The position numbers were made by a program, and so were the translations under genes. From Acidimicrobiia bacterium (lineage in GTDB: Bacteria > Actinomycetota > Acidimicrobiia > Acidimicrobiales > Aldehydirespiratoraceae), in the NCBI GenBank assembly GCA_022828135.1, contig JAJEJB010000015.1, forward strand, positions 17,484-81,483: a DNA stretch of 64,000 nt, in the 5' to 3' direction. Below the pieces are notes generated by a model. That model was not told the origin of the DNA. It saw only the letters and a program-made list of their open reading frames with translations, and did not search any database. Positions 18,293 through 27,104 of the stretch are shown here, one piece after another (positions within the stretch are counted from its first letter, which is position 1; the number at the start of each line of letters is the position of its first letter).

Positions 18293-19093
18293 CTACCAGA
18301 GCTGGTCGGTGTAGGTGTCGGTGCCGACGATCGTGGGCAGGAACGGCGCCGCGAACACGACCTTGCCCGCGCCCGCGTCGGCCAGCGCGGCTGCGTAGGC
18401 CCGGAACCGGTCCCAAGAGTCGGCGGGATGGCCGTCCAGGAAGAACATCTGGACCTGGCGCTCGGCCGGGCCGGCCGGGGTGCCCAGGTCCATGGGTGCC
18501 CGCTCCGTCTCGCCGCCGACCGGGTCTATGTAGCGCCACGACACCATCGAAGCCACGCTCGAGCCGTCCATCAGCGCAGGCAGCGCGTCGGCCCGCAGGT
18601 GGGCCTCAAGCCCGTCGATGTCGGTGCCCTCAGCAGGGTCCACCGCCACCACGACCAGACCCTGGTAGGGATGGTCGAGGGCCAGCTCGATGGGCACCGG
18701 GTCGTTGTCGCGGTAGTGCGACCACGGCTCGTGGAGCAGCACCGTGTGGGCATGGATCCGGTTGTTGAACCCGCGCCCGTCCTTGTAGAGCTCCACCACC
18801 TGGTCGATGGCCCACGCGAAGTGCTCGCGGTGACGGCCCTCGTGGACCCAGTAGATCGCCAGGTACGAGCCCGCATCGGTGGGCACGGCCAGCGGGGAAT
18901 CCTCAGGGAACCGCAGGTCCTTCAGGTCTCGGGTAGCCACCCAGCGCCGCCCGGCGAACAGCCACGGACCGATGAGGCACCCCGCGTAAAAGTGGTCGCG
19001 CTCGTACCAGCGGTTGTAGTCCACCTCGTGGCCGCGCTCGGGGTCGACCATCGTGAACAGGCAGCTGCCGACCCTCACCGGGTACGTGTTCAT
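18293..19093 (-). CDS. Conserved hypothetical protein, dimeric alpha/beta barrel type
   Basis: A 266-residue soluble protein. The N-terminus (CLFTMVDPERGHEVDYNRW, then YERDHFYAG) resembles the EthD-like or antibiotic-monooxygenase-like dimeric alpha/beta barrel, and a second similar stretch (LVVVAVDPAEG) may be a second barrel half. No catalytic residues can be named. The ATG overlaps the stop of the MaoC gene, so the two are translationally coupled and may act on the same substrate class. Confidence 0.65.
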   Translation of the reverse strand: MNTYPVRVGSCLFTMVDPERGHEVDYNRWYERDHFYAGCLIGPWLFAGRRWVATRDLKDLRFPEDSPLAVPTDAGSYLAIYWVHEGRHREHFAWAIDQVVELYKDGRGFNNRIHAHTVLLHEPWSHYRDNDPVPIELALDHPYQGLVVVAVDPAEGTDIDGLEAHLRADALPALMDGSSVASMVSWRYIDPVGGETERAPMDLGTPAGPAERQVQMFFLDGHPADSWDRFRAYAAALADAGAGKVVFAAPFLPTIVGTDTYTDQLW

Positions 19094-19566
19094 GAGTCGA
19101 ACACCGTCCGGGTGACCCAGTCGGCCACCAGGGCCGGCTTCGATCCGCCCTCGATCTCGATGGTGATCGTCGTGACTGTCTGAATGGAGGCCGGCTTCAA
19201 CTCCACCGACTTGACCACCGCGTGGGCCCGCACCCGCTTGCCCCGGCTGACGGGGCTGATGAACCGCACCCGGTCGAGGCCGTAGTTGATTCCCATGACC
19301 ACCCCGTCGAGTCGCGGCATGTCCGAGGGAACCGACTGCATCAGGTGCGTGAGCATCGACAGGGTGAGGAAACCGTGGGCGATGGTGCCGCCGAACGGCG
19401 TCTCGGCCTTGGCCCGCTCCTCGTCGATGTGGATGAACTGGTGGTCAACGGTGCAATCGGCGAAGGCGCTGATCTGCTCCTGGGTGATCTCGAACCAGTC
19501 TCCGTGCCCTCGCTCGTCGCCCTCTTGGGCCTTCAAGACTGGGTACGCGGCCTCTGCGCTGCTCAT
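19090..19566 (-). CDS. MaoC-like (R)-specific enoyl-CoA hydratase
   Basis: A 158-residue hot-dog-fold protein. The hydratase motif is clear: DWFEITQEQI, then CTVDHQFIHIDEERA with catalytic Asp and His, then PFGGTIAHGFLTLSM. It probably hydrates a 2-enoyl-CoA. The ATG follows GAGAGGGGAG. It is coupled to the dimeric-barrel protein downstream, and a long hairpin lies 91 nt upstream of the start. Confidence 0.85.
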   Translation of the reverse strand: MSSAEAAYPVLKAQEGDERGHGDWFEITQEQISAFADCTVDHQFIHIDEERAKAETPFGGTIAHGFLTLSMLTHLMQSVPSDMPRLDGVVMGINYGLDRVRFISPVSRGKRVRAHAVVKSVELKPASIQTVTTITIEIEGGSKPALVADWVTRTVFDS

Positions 19567-19656
19567 ACGGCTCCCCTCTCGTGGCCGGGGGTGGACCGCG
19601 CCAAGCTACCGCCCCACTCCCGTCCCCAATGGCGCCGACAGCCCCATCTGCTCGGA

Positions 19657-19699
19657 CTTGATGTAGTTGTGCCGCTATGAGGCGGTCAACTACATCAAG
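19657..19699. terminator. 13-bp perfect hairpin at the 3' end of the LysR gene
   Basis: CTTGATGTAGTTG (19657-19669) is the exact reverse complement of CAACTACATCAAG (19687-19699). The loop contains a second pairing, CCGC (19672-19675) with GCGG (19682-19685). It overlaps the LysR stop codon. There is no T-run on either strand, so it would be a U-less terminator or a regulatory structure before the maoC gene. Confidence 0.5.
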
Positions 19700-20579
19700 A
19701 ACCAGCGGTCGATCCGCCCCGCAGAGCCTGTTCGAGCAGTAAGCCGGCGGGATGAGGGGCCGCTCCGGCACGGCGGGCGACAACCAGCCGGCGCCGGGCC
19801 AGGATCTCGCACCGGACAAGGGGCTGCTCGCCCCACTCGGCCTGAACGACGGGCAGGACCGACCACCCCAGGCCGAGCCTTACCATCTCGCACAGCACCT
19901 CGGGCTGGTGGGACTCGGCCACGACCTCCACGGGCGCGCCCCGCCGCCGGAGGGCTGCCTCGATCCCGGAGCGGGTGTGAGCGTTGCGGGGGAACAGCAC
20001 CCAGGGCCCCCAGCCTGCGCTGGGGCCGGGATTGCGGCGCCCGTCGGGCGCGTATATGGCGAGGTCCTCGGCCAGCAACACTTCGGTGCCCACACCCCGG
20101 GGCGGCTCGGCGGGCTCCACGCACACGGCTAGGTCGATGGATCCGTCCACCAGGGCCCGCAGCAGGTCACCCGAGGGCCCCACCCGCAGATGGATTCGCA
20201 ACTCGGGATGCTCGGCGCGGAATTGTCGCATCGCCTCGCCGTGATGCTGGACCGCGGACGCATCGATCATGCCGAGGCGCAGCCGTCCATGGTCGCCGGA
20301 GCGGGTGCGACGAGCCCAGTCAGCGAGGTCGGCGGTCAGGGCCACCACTTGGCGGGCGTGATCGAGGACCGGCTCAGTGTCGGCTCGCAGCACCCGGCGA
20401 CGGCCCTCCCGGTCGAACAGGGACACGCCGACGCGGCGTTCGAGTTCGGCCAAGCCCTGGGAAAGGGCCGACGGACTCACTCCGACCTGCTCGGCAGCCA
20501 GCGCGAACGTGTCCGAGTCGGCCACGGCCACCAGATATTCGAGTTGGCGTATGGAGAGATCGGGTAGAAATTGGGGCAT
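19695..20579 (-). CDS. LysR-family transcriptional regulator
   Basis: A 294-residue LysR regulator. The winged HTH spans about residues 8-65, with LEYLVAVADSDTFALAAEQ and VSPSALSQGLAELERRVGV, followed by the effector-binding domain (GRLRLGMIDAS onward). I chose the ATG giving MPQFLPDLSIRQLE because it matches family N-termini and has TATTCT 6 nt upstream, a leaderless arrangement; the longer frame adds 13 codons lying in the promoter. It is divergent from the inositol-phosphate synthase over a 69-bp AT-rich gap, so that gene is its likely target. The effector is unknown. Confidence 0.87.
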   Translation of the reverse strand: MPQFLPDLSIRQLEYLVAVADSDTFALAAEQVGVSPSALSQGLAELERRVGVSLFDREGRRRVLRADTEPVLDHARQVVALTADLADWARRTRSGDHGRLRLGMIDASAVQHHGEAMRQFRAEHPELRIHLRVGPSGDLLRALVDGSIDLAVCVEPAEPPRGVGTEVLLAEDLAIYAPDGRRNPGPSAGWGPWVLFPRNAHTRSGIEAALRRRGAPVEVVAESHQPEVLCEMVRLGLGWSVLPVVQAEWGEQPLVRCEILARRRLVVARRAGAAPHPAGLLLEQALRGGSTAGS

Positions 20580-20585
20580 GCAAGC

Positions 20586-20591
20586 AGAATA
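20586..20591 (-). promoter_or_regulatory. Leaderless -10 element of the LysR gene
   Basis: TATTCT on the minus strand lies 6 nt before the chosen ATG. It sits back to back with the -10 element of the divergent gene, with 44 bp between them, a space in which a LysR tetramer could contact both promoters. Confidence 0.5.
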
Positions 20592-20635
20592 GTTCAGTCT
20601 TACTTCATTATTAGACAAATATGTGAATGAATCCT

Positions 20636-20641
20636 TACTCT
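20636..20641 (+). promoter_or_regulatory. Leaderless -10 element of the inositol-phosphate synthase
   Basis: TACTCT matches TANNNT and ends exactly 7 nt before the ATG at 20649. A TTAGACA-like -35 lies upstream. No Shine-Dalgarno sequence is present before the ATG. Confidence 0.55.
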
Positions 20642-20648
20642 ATTGGCC

Positions 20649-21959
20649 ATGAGTGTTACTGTAGCCCGACAAATCGCCCCCGCAGCCGGCAATCTCGGCG
20701 TGCTCACACCGGGAATGGGGGCAGTGGCGTCCACCTTCGTCGCTGGCGTGATCGCAGCCCGGCGGGGCCTGACGCCGCCCATCGGCTCGATCAGCCAGAT
20801 GGCCCACATCCGTCTCGGAACCAAGACCGAGAACCGCAATCCCCCCATCAGGGAGTTCGTGCCGCTGGCGGGGCTGGACGACCTTGTGTTCGGCGGCTGG
20901 GACCCCCTGTCGGCCAACGTGCTGGAGGCGGCCCGCACCTGCGGCGTGCTGGAAGAAGGCGATCTGGGGAGCATCTCAGCCGAACTGGAGGGCGTGGTGG
21001 CCATGGACGCAGTATTCGACCGGCGCTGGGTCAGCCGCCTGGACGGCGTGCGGGTCAAGCCGGCAATGTCCAAGTGGGATCAGGCCCAGGCGCTGATGGA
21101 CGACATCGAGAACTTCCGCAGCACCCACGACTGCGACCGGCTGGTGATGGTGTGGTGCGGATCGACCGAGGCGTTCTCGGAGCCGACCGAGGTGCACACC
21201 TCGGTGGAGTCCTTCGAAGCAGGGCTGAAGGCCGACGACGACGCCATCGCTCCCAGCCAGATCTACGCCTACGCGGCGTTGCAGAGCGATGTGCCCTTCG
21301 CCAACGGCGCTCCCAACCTCACCGTGGACCTGCCGTGCATGGAGGACCTGTCCCGCATCCGAGGCGTTCCCATCGCGGGCAAGGACTTCAAGACCGGCCA
21401 GACCCTGATGAAGACGCTGATCGCGCCCGGTCTGAAGGCCCGGATGCTGGGCCTGCAGGGCTGGTACTCCACCAACATCCTGGGCAACCGCGACGGCGAA
21501 GTGCTCGACGCCCCCGAGAACTTCAAGACCAAGGAGGTCTCCAAGCTGGGCGTGCTGGGCACGATCCTCCAGCCCGAGCTGTACCCCGACCTGTACGACG
21601 AGATCCACCACGTGGTGCGGATCAACTACTACCCGCCCCGGGGCGACAACAAAGAAGGCTGGGACAACATCGACATCTTCGGATGGCTCGGCTACCCCAT
21701 GCAGATCAAGGTCGACTTCCTGTGCCGGGACTCGATCCTCGCCGCGCCCATCGTGCTCGACCTGGCCCTGTTCATGGACCTGGCCGCCCGGGCGGGCGAA
21801 TCCGGCGTGCAGGAGTGGCTGAGCTTCTACTTCAAGGCGCCCCACCCCTCAGGGGAAGCCGACGTGGAGCACGACCTGTTCATCCAGCAGACCAAGCTGA
21901 AGAACACCCTGCGGGAGTGGATGGGCGAAGAGCCCGTCACCCACAGCGAAGCCGGCTGA
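20649..21959 (+). CDS. ino1: Inositol-3-phosphate synthase
   Basis: A 436-residue NAD-dependent myo-inositol-1-phosphate synthase, converting glucose-6-phosphate to inositol-phosphate. The nucleotide site GNLGVLTPGMGAVAST is at the N-terminus. The diagnostic core is AGKDFKTGQTLMKT with the catalytic lysines, followed by STNILGNRDG. At 436 residues it is longer than the roughly 360-residue enzymes familiar from mycobacteria. Inositol could serve phosphatidylinositol or mycothiol-type thiols; the sequence does not show which. The start is the ATG with TACTCT 7 nt upstream. It is divergent from a LysR regulator and ends 9 nt before a convergent CoA-transferase gene. Confidence 0.88.
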   Translation: MSVTVARQIAPAAGNLGVLTPGMGAVASTFVAGVIAARRGLTPPIGSISQMAHIRLGTKTENRNPPIREFVPLAGLDDLVFGGWDPLSANVLEAARTCGVLEEGDLGSISAELEGVVAMDAVFDRRWVSRLDGVRVKPAMSKWDQAQALMDDIENFRSTHDCDRLVMVWCGSTEAFSEPTEVHTSVESFEAGLKADDDAIAPSQIYAYAALQSDVPFANGAPNLTVDLPCMEDLSRIRGVPIAGKDFKTGQTLMKTLIAPGLKARMLGLQGWYSTNILGNRDGEVLDAPENFKTKEVSKLGVLGTILQPELYPDLYDEIHHVVRINYYPPRGDNKEGWDNIDIFGWLGYPMQIKVDFLCRDSILAAPIVLDLALFMDLAARAGESGVQEWLSFYFKAPHPSGEADVEHDLFIQQTKLKNTLREWMGEEPVTHSEAG

Positions 21960-21968
21960 AGGCTCCGA

Positions 21969-24419
21969 TCAGGACTCGGCCGCAAGAACGTCGATCTCGA
22001 GGATCCCGCGGGTGATGAGATCGTCCATGCCAGCCTCGTCAAGGCCCAGCTCAGCCACGACCTCCCGGGTGTGCTGGCCCAGTCCGGGGGCGGGCCGGAT
22101 GTCGGCGTCGGTCATGCCGGTGGCGACGAAGGCCGGGCCCTCGAAGGTCATCACCCCGATGGGCGGCTGGTCCAGCTCCACTAGGTAGCCCCGAGCCGCC
22201 AGATGCGGGTCCTGGAGCTGCTGTGAGGAGGTGAGCATCGGGCCGGCAGGCACACCGGCAGCCAGACATACGTCGGTGACCGCGTGCTTGGACAGCGTCC
22301 GGGTCCAGGCCGACACGGCCTCCTCCACCTCGTCCTCCCGCCCGCGGCGAGCTTCGACGGTCTCCAGCGTCGGGTCGTCCAGTCCGGCCAGTTCGGCCAA
22401 CGCGGCCCACTCGGAGTCGTTGCGACAGCAGATCGCCACCCACTGGTCCTCACCCTCGCAGGGGAACAGTCCCCACGGCGAACCCTGATCGCGGCGGTTG
22501 CCCTGCGGCCTCACCGAGCCGGCCTGCAGCGACTCCCGGGCCAGCAGGTCCCCGATGACCCCCACCACCTGCTCGACCTGGCACACCTCGCTGTGGCATC
22601 CGCGCGCCATCACGTTCCGCCGGCGGCCCAGCACGCCGGCCACTGCGGCCAGCGCTCCCATGCGGCCGGCCCAGTGGTCCGGAAAGATCGACTGCGAACC
22701 GGAAGGACGTTCCACGTCGGGATAGTCCCAGAGGTGGGTCATACCCCCGGTGACCTGGGTGTTGGGCCCGTAGCCGCGCCAGGCGGACCAGGGACCCGAC
22801 GATCCCATGAGCTGGCTGGAGACCATGATCACGTCGGGGTTCGCTGCCGCGAAGTGCCGGTATCCCAGCCCGAGGTCGTCCATGACCCCGGTCGAGCCGT
22901 TCTCAACCACCACATCGACGCGGGCCGCGCCCCCGGCGCCCGCGGCCAGATCCAGCAGAAGCTGGCGACCCTCGTCTGTCTTGGCGTCGACGCCCAGACT
23001 CCTCTTCGAGCGCGACGAAGAGGCGAATGAGGGCGACATCTCCCCGCCCAGGATCACTCGTATGAAGTCGGGGTAGGTGCGGCTCTCGATCTTGATGACG
23101 TCGGCGCCGTACTCGGCCAGCATCCGGCTGATCTCCACACCGACCCCGCCGTGCCCGAAGTCGGCGACGCGGATCCCGGCCAGCGGCAGGGTCGGCTCGG
23201 GTGCCGATTCCGGCGGGGACGGCCAGCCGGGAGACCCGTTTGCCTGGAGTCCCGCACCGGCATCCAATTCGGCCAGCACCTCGCCGGTGTGCTCGCCGAG
23301 GTGCGGGGGGCGCCCGGTGGGGCCTACCCGCTCGCCGTCGGTCTCCATCCACCCCGACGGCAGGCTCATCAACCCCCCGGTAGACAGCGGTACCCGGTCG
23401 AAGGTGCTTCGGGCCTCGAAATGCTCGTTTGTGATCACCTCACCGGGCCTGAGGATGGGAGTGGCGACGATGCCGCGCCGCTGGGCTTCCTCGGCCACCT
23501 CCTCCATGGTCATGGTGGAGAACAGCTCCTCGTAGAGCGGGTTGAGTACCGCGTCGGCGATCATGAACCGGGCAATGAACCCGTCGTACTCGGGATCCTG
23601 CAGGTAGTCGGGCTCGCCCAGCCAGGCCCTCATGGCCTGCCACTGGCGGGGACTGAGCACCACCAGGCGCACGAAGCCGTCGGCCGCAGCCAGGATGGTG
23701 TACACCGGGCCGGGGCCGGCCCTGATCTCCATCGGCTCGACGCCCTCGATCATGGCCTTCGACGAGTTGGACAGCGACCAGTCGGTGATCTGTGCCGCCG
23801 CCTCGTTGGCCGACAGGTCGATCAACTGCCCCGCCCCGTGGCCGAGTCGCTGGATGAGGGCGCAGACGATGGCGAAGGCGGCCGTCAGGCCGGCGATGTC
23901 GCCGGAAATGTTGCCGGGCGGCATTAGCGGCTCGCGCTCGGGCAGGCCCGCCTTCCAGCACATGCCCGAGGTGGCGTCGATCACCGAGCCCGGCACGTCG
24001 CGTCCCGAGTAGGGGCCGCTGCGCCCGTAAGCGGTGATCGAGGCGACCACCAGGTGCGGGTGGCGGGCCGCGATCGCCTCCGCCTCGAGCTCGGGGGCGC
24101 CCGCGTCTGCGGCCGCGCCGGGCTCGGCCGAGCCGATCAGCACATCGGCGGAGGCGAGCAGGGCTTCGAAGCTCGCCATGCTGGCCGCGTCGCCGGGGTC
24201 GATCACGACGCTGCGCTTGCCACAGTTGCGCATGGTGAAGAACAGCGAGTGCTCCGGGGTGAGCGGGTCGAGGGGCGGGAAGCTGCGGCTGGGCGATCCC
24301 TCGGGCGGCTCAACCTTGATGACATCGGCACCCAGGTCGCTGAGAAGCCGGCCGCACAGCTCGCCCCTGTCCACAGCGAGATCGATGACCCGAATACCGG
24401 TGAGGGGTCGAACAGGCAT
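21969..24419 (-). CDS. Tandem CaiB/BaiF-family CoA-transferase
   Basis: An 816-residue protein made of two class III CoA-transferase units in one chain. The first begins PLTGIRVIDLA with SDLGADVIKVEPPEG, the second (about residue 410) begins PLAGIRVADFG with AEYGADVIKIES. Each keeps an aspartate at the expected catalytic place: Asp 174 in NISGDIAGLTA, and the one in FPDHWAGRMGALA. Most family members are single-unit homodimers of about 400 residues, so this is a duplicated, fused pseudo-dimer. It moves CoA between acyl-CoA and free acid. It is the last gene of an operon with a thiolase and an HMG-CoA-synthase-like protein. Confidence 0.85.
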   Translation of the reverse strand: MPVRPLTGIRVIDLAVDRGELCGRLLSDLGADVIKVEPPEGSPSRSFPPLDPLTPEHSLFFTMRNCGKRSVVIDPGDAASMASFEALLASADVLIGSAEPGAAADAGAPELEAEAIAARHPHLVVASITAYGRSGPYSGRDVPGSVIDATSGMCWKAGLPEREPLMPPGNISGDIAGLTAAFAIVCALIQRLGHGAGQLIDLSANEAAAQITDWSLSNSSKAMIEGVEPMEIRAGPGPVYTILAAADGFVRLVVLSPRQWQAMRAWLGEPDYLQDPEYDGFIARFMIADAVLNPLYEELFSTMTMEEVAEEAQRRGIVATPILRPGEVITNEHFEARSTFDRVPLSTGGLMSLPSGWMETDGERVGPTGRPPHLGEHTGEVLAELDAGAGLQANGSPGWPSPPESAPEPTLPLAGIRVADFGHGGVGVEISRMLAEYGADVIKIESRTYPDFIRVILGGEMSPSFASSSRSKRSLGVDAKTDEGRQLLLDLAAGAGGAARVDVVVENGSTGVMDDLGLGYRHFAAANPDVIMVSSQLMGSSGPWSAWRGYGPNTQVTGGMTHLWDYPDVERPSGSQSIFPDHWAGRMGALAAVAGVLGRRRNVMARGCHSEVCQVEQVVGVIGDLLARESLQAGSVRPQGNRRDQGSPWGLFPCEGEDQWVAICCRNDSEWAALAELAGLDDPTLETVEARRGREDEVEEAVSAWTRTLSKHAVTDVCLAAGVPAGPMLTSSQQLQDPHLAARGYLVELDQPPIGVMTFEGPAFVATGMTDADIRPAPGLGQHTREVVAELGLDEAGMDDLITRGILEIDVLAAES

Positions 24420-24420
24420 G

Positions 24421-25617
24421 TCAGCGCTCCTTTTTCGTACCGAACACTCCGACGAAGCTCACGATCTCGCCGGGATAGCCGCCCAGATTGTGGGTGAGGC
24501 CCAGAGTCCGGTCCGTCTCGGGGATGCGGCGGTCGCCGGGAGCCTCGCCCCGCAGCTGCAGCCACACCTCGTACAGCATCCGCAGGCCGCTGGCCCCCAC
24601 CGGATGGCCGAACGACTTGAGCCCGCCGTCGGTGTTGACGGGCAATTCGCCGTCGAGGTCGAACACCCCGTCGAGCGCGTCGCGCCAGGCGGTCCCCCTC
24701 GGCGAGAACCCCAGGTCCTCCATGAGCACGAGCTCGGTGGGCGTGAAGCAGTCGTGCACCTCGGCCAGGGCCAGCTGCGATCGGGGATCGGTCACGCCGG
24801 CCTGGGCGTAGGCATCGGCTGCGGCCTGAGCGCACTCCGGCATGGTGGTGTAGTCGTAGTCAGGGTCGAGTGACCCTGCTCCGGTGCCGGTGACCACCGA
24901 CAGCCCCTTGACGTAGAGCGGGTCGGCGCACCAGCGGTGGGCGTCGGAGGCCCGGCACACAATGGCGGCCGCGGCTCCGTCGGCCACCCCTGCGCAGTCG
25001 AACACCGACAGCATCCCGGCTACCGCGGGCATCTCACAGATCCGCTCGGCCGGCATCTCCCGGCGGAACTGGGCCAAGGGGTTGCGAGCCCCGTTGTGGT
25101 GGTTCTTGGAGGCGATTCGCGCCGCGACGTAGCGCAGCTCGTCGCGGTCGACTCCGTAGCGGTCAGCGTAGGCGGGCAGCATCAGGCTGAACATGGCCGC
25201 GGCGGTCAGGGTGCGTTGGGTGCCGTCGGCGGGGATGGGGAAGGCGTTGAGGCCCTGGTAGCCGCCGTCCTTGACCTTTTCGGCCCCGAGGGCCATGGCG
25301 GTGTCGTAGGCCCCGGAGGCCACCGCGTAGCAGGCCTGGCGCAGGGCCTCGGAGCCGGTGGCGCAGTAGTTCTCTACCCGGGTGACGGGTTTGCCTTGGA
25401 TCTTGAGGGGTCCGGCCATACCCAGCCCGGAGGCGGCCGACTGCGACGTGCCGAACCAGAAGGCGTCGATGTCGTCCTGGGCGATGCCGCCCGAGCGGTA
25501 GGCGGCATGGGCCGCGTCGATGATCAGGTCGTCGAGGGAGGCGTCCCAGTGCTCAGCGAAGGGGGTGCAGCCCATTCCGATGACGGCCACCCGGTCGGTG
25601 ATCCCGTGCGAGCTCAC
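24421..25617 (-). CDS. Thiolase, SCP-x/acetyl-CoA acetyltransferase-like
   Basis: A 398-residue thiolase of the lipid-transfer (SCP-x) type. The nucleophile is Cys 85 in VENYCATGSEAL, the next catalytic histidine lies in EVHDCFTPTEL, and the last motif is SFGHPVGASGLRM. Proteins of this type usually work with a DUF35 OB-fold partner, and such a domain is encoded by the gene just upstream. The GTG start overlaps the stop of that gene. The stop lies 1 nt before the CaiB gene. Confidence 0.87.
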   Translation of the reverse strand: MSSHGITDRVAVIGMGCTPFAEHWDASLDDLIIDAAHAAYRSGGIAQDDIDAFWFGTSQSAASGLGMAGPLKIQGKPVTRVENYCATGSEALRQACYAVASGAYDTAMALGAEKVKDGGYQGLNAFPIPADGTQRTLTAAAMFSLMLPAYADRYGVDRDELRYVAARIASKNHHNGARNPLAQFRREMPAERICEMPAVAGMLSVFDCAGVADGAAAAIVCRASDAHRWCADPLYVKGLSVVTGTGAGSLDPDYDYTTMPECAQAAADAYAQAGVTDPRSQLALAEVHDCFTPTELVLMEDLGFSPRGTAWRDALDGVFDLDGELPVNTDGGLKSFGHPVGASGLRMLYEVWLQLRGEAPGDRRIPETDRTLGLTHNLGGYPGEIVSFVGVFGTKKER

Positions 25618-27056
25618 AGGCTGTCTCCGGGAGGTGGGCCGCCGGGGGTGCCGTCGCGCCGCGGGCGGGCCTTCCAGAAGTAGTTGTGGATGTCGTCGGC
25701 GGTGTAGAGCCGCCGGAACGTGGGCACGACCCGCATGCCGATGTGCACTTCGTCAGCGTTTACGTCGGTCAGCTCCAGGGGGACCCGGCCGTCACCGTCG
25801 AAGTCGACCACCGCGAACACGGTGGGCGGGCTGGGCGAGTAGGCCAGCCGGTCCACGGTGAAGCTGGCGACGGTGCCGGAGGTGTGGGCCATGGGAGCCG
25901 GCTCCATGTCGTCGGCTGCGCCGCCCTTCTCCGACACCCGGGCCGGGGGAAGGTGCACCATCTCGCTGGACCGGTCCCGGGAACCGGTGAACCCGTACTT
26001 CCAGTCGGTGCGGCGGTTGGCGGCCGACGACGACGGTCGGGCCGGGGCGGGCCGGTTCGGGGGCTCGACCGTCACTATGTTGCGCCAAGCCAGGAAGCGG
26101 CCGTAGGAGAGGGATCCGCCCTGCCCGATCTGTCCCGCAATCGGTGCGGCCGGACGGTGGTCAGCTATGGCCTCGGTGACCCGCAAGACGATCGCCTCCA
26201 CGCCGTCGGCCAGCGCCACCACCGCGATGGTCTCGCCCGGGCCAGCATGCTCCAAAGCCGAGGACAGCAGCAGCGCGGGGTGAGCGGTGGCTGTGTTGCC
26301 CACCGTGGCGATCAGCGGATCGACGAGGCTGCCCGGCTCGGCGCCCATGGCCTTGAGCGCCGAGGCCACGGCCCGGCTGTTGAGACCGGTGACGGCCAGG
26401 CGATCAATGTCGGCGGTGGAGTTCAGCCCGCTGTCATTCAGCGCGACCTGCCAGGCCTCCAGCGCAGCCGGGCCCAGCACATGGGCGCCGAAGCGCTCCT
26501 CCCAGGTGCGGGAGCGGTCCCCACCTGGTGTGCGCCAGCGTTCTGTGATCTCCAGCGTGCGGCAGGCGCCCCCGAGGTACTCGGCCAGCACCGGCCCATC
26601 GGAGTCGTCACCAACCAGCAGCGCGGCGGCGCCGTCGCCGGCGGAGGCCTCGTCGGAGCCGGTGGGCAGGCCGTCTCGGGTGTCGGCGGCGACCACCAGC
26701 GTCCGGCCGCTCCCAGCCAAAGCAGCGCGCAGCGCGCCGATCCCGGAGCGGACCGCACCCCCGAAGTCGAGAGCTGACACTGCCGGATCGAGCCGCAGGG
26801 CAGCGTGGATGGCGGCCGCGTTGGTCTTCTCGAGGTAGGCAGGGGCTGAAGTCGCGAACCAAAGGGCCTCCGGTTCGACAGCGGTGGGCCGCAGGGCCAG
26901 ATCGGCGACGGCCTGACCCATGGTCGTGGTGTCCTCGTCGTAGGACGCCACCGCCCGGGTACCCGTGCCACCTCCCGAGCCGAAGAATGCAGCGATCTCG
27001 GACCGGTCGAGTCGGTGGTACGGCACGTAACCCGCTGCCGAGATCACGCCGCGCAT
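25614..27056 (-). CDS. HMG-CoA-synthase-like protein fused to DUF35 OB-fold domain
   Basis: A 480-residue fusion. Residues 1-330 have the thiolase fold of the HMG-CoA synthase/KAS III group (start RGVISAAGYVPYHRLDR, then DEASAGDGAAALLVGD). Residues about 345-465 are a DUF35 acyl-CoA-associated OB-fold (VASFTVDRLAYSPSPP, VPLELTD, VPTFRRLY). The segment that holds the catalytic cysteine in relatives (A-C-K-A-G) reads DFGGAVRSG, so Val 102 replaces the cysteine and classical condensation is unlikely. In archaea, DUF35 proteins bridge thiolase and HMG-CoA synthase, and here that bridge is covalent. First gene of the operon with thiolase and CaiB. Confidence 0.8.
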   Translation of the reverse strand: MRGVISAAGYVPYHRLDRSEIAAFFGSGGGTGTRAVASYDEDTTTMGQAVADLALRPTAVEPEALWFATSAPAYLEKTNAAAIHAALRLDPAVSALDFGGAVRSGIGALRAALAGSGRTLVVAADTRDGLPTGSDEASAGDGAAALLVGDDSDGPVLAEYLGGACRTLEITERWRTPGGDRSRTWEERFGAHVLGPAALEAWQVALNDSGLNSTADIDRLAVTGLNSRAVASALKAMGAEPGSLVDPLIATVGNTATAHPALLLSSALEHAGPGETIAVVALADGVEAIVLRVTEAIADHRPAAPIAGQIGQGGSLSYGRFLAWRNIVTVEPPNRPAPARPSSSAANRRTDWKYGFTGSRDRSSEMVHLPPARVSEKGGAADDMEPAPMAHTSGTVASFTVDRLAYSPSPPTVFAVVDFDGDGRVPLELTDVNADEVHIGMRVVPTFRRLYTADDIHNYFWKARPRRDGTPGGPPPGDSL

Positions 27057-27063
27057 CGTCGGA

Positions 27064-27069
27064 ACCCTA
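27064..27069 (-). promoter_or_regulatory. Leaderless -10 element of the HMGS-like/thiolase/CaiB operon
   Basis: TAGGGT on the minus strand ends 7 nt before the ATG of the HMG-CoA-synthase-like gene. No Shine-Dalgarno sequence precedes that ATG. Confidence 0.5.
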
Positions 27070-27104
27070 CCGGCGCCCGACCCGCCACTCCCCGAGGCCG
27101 GCTG

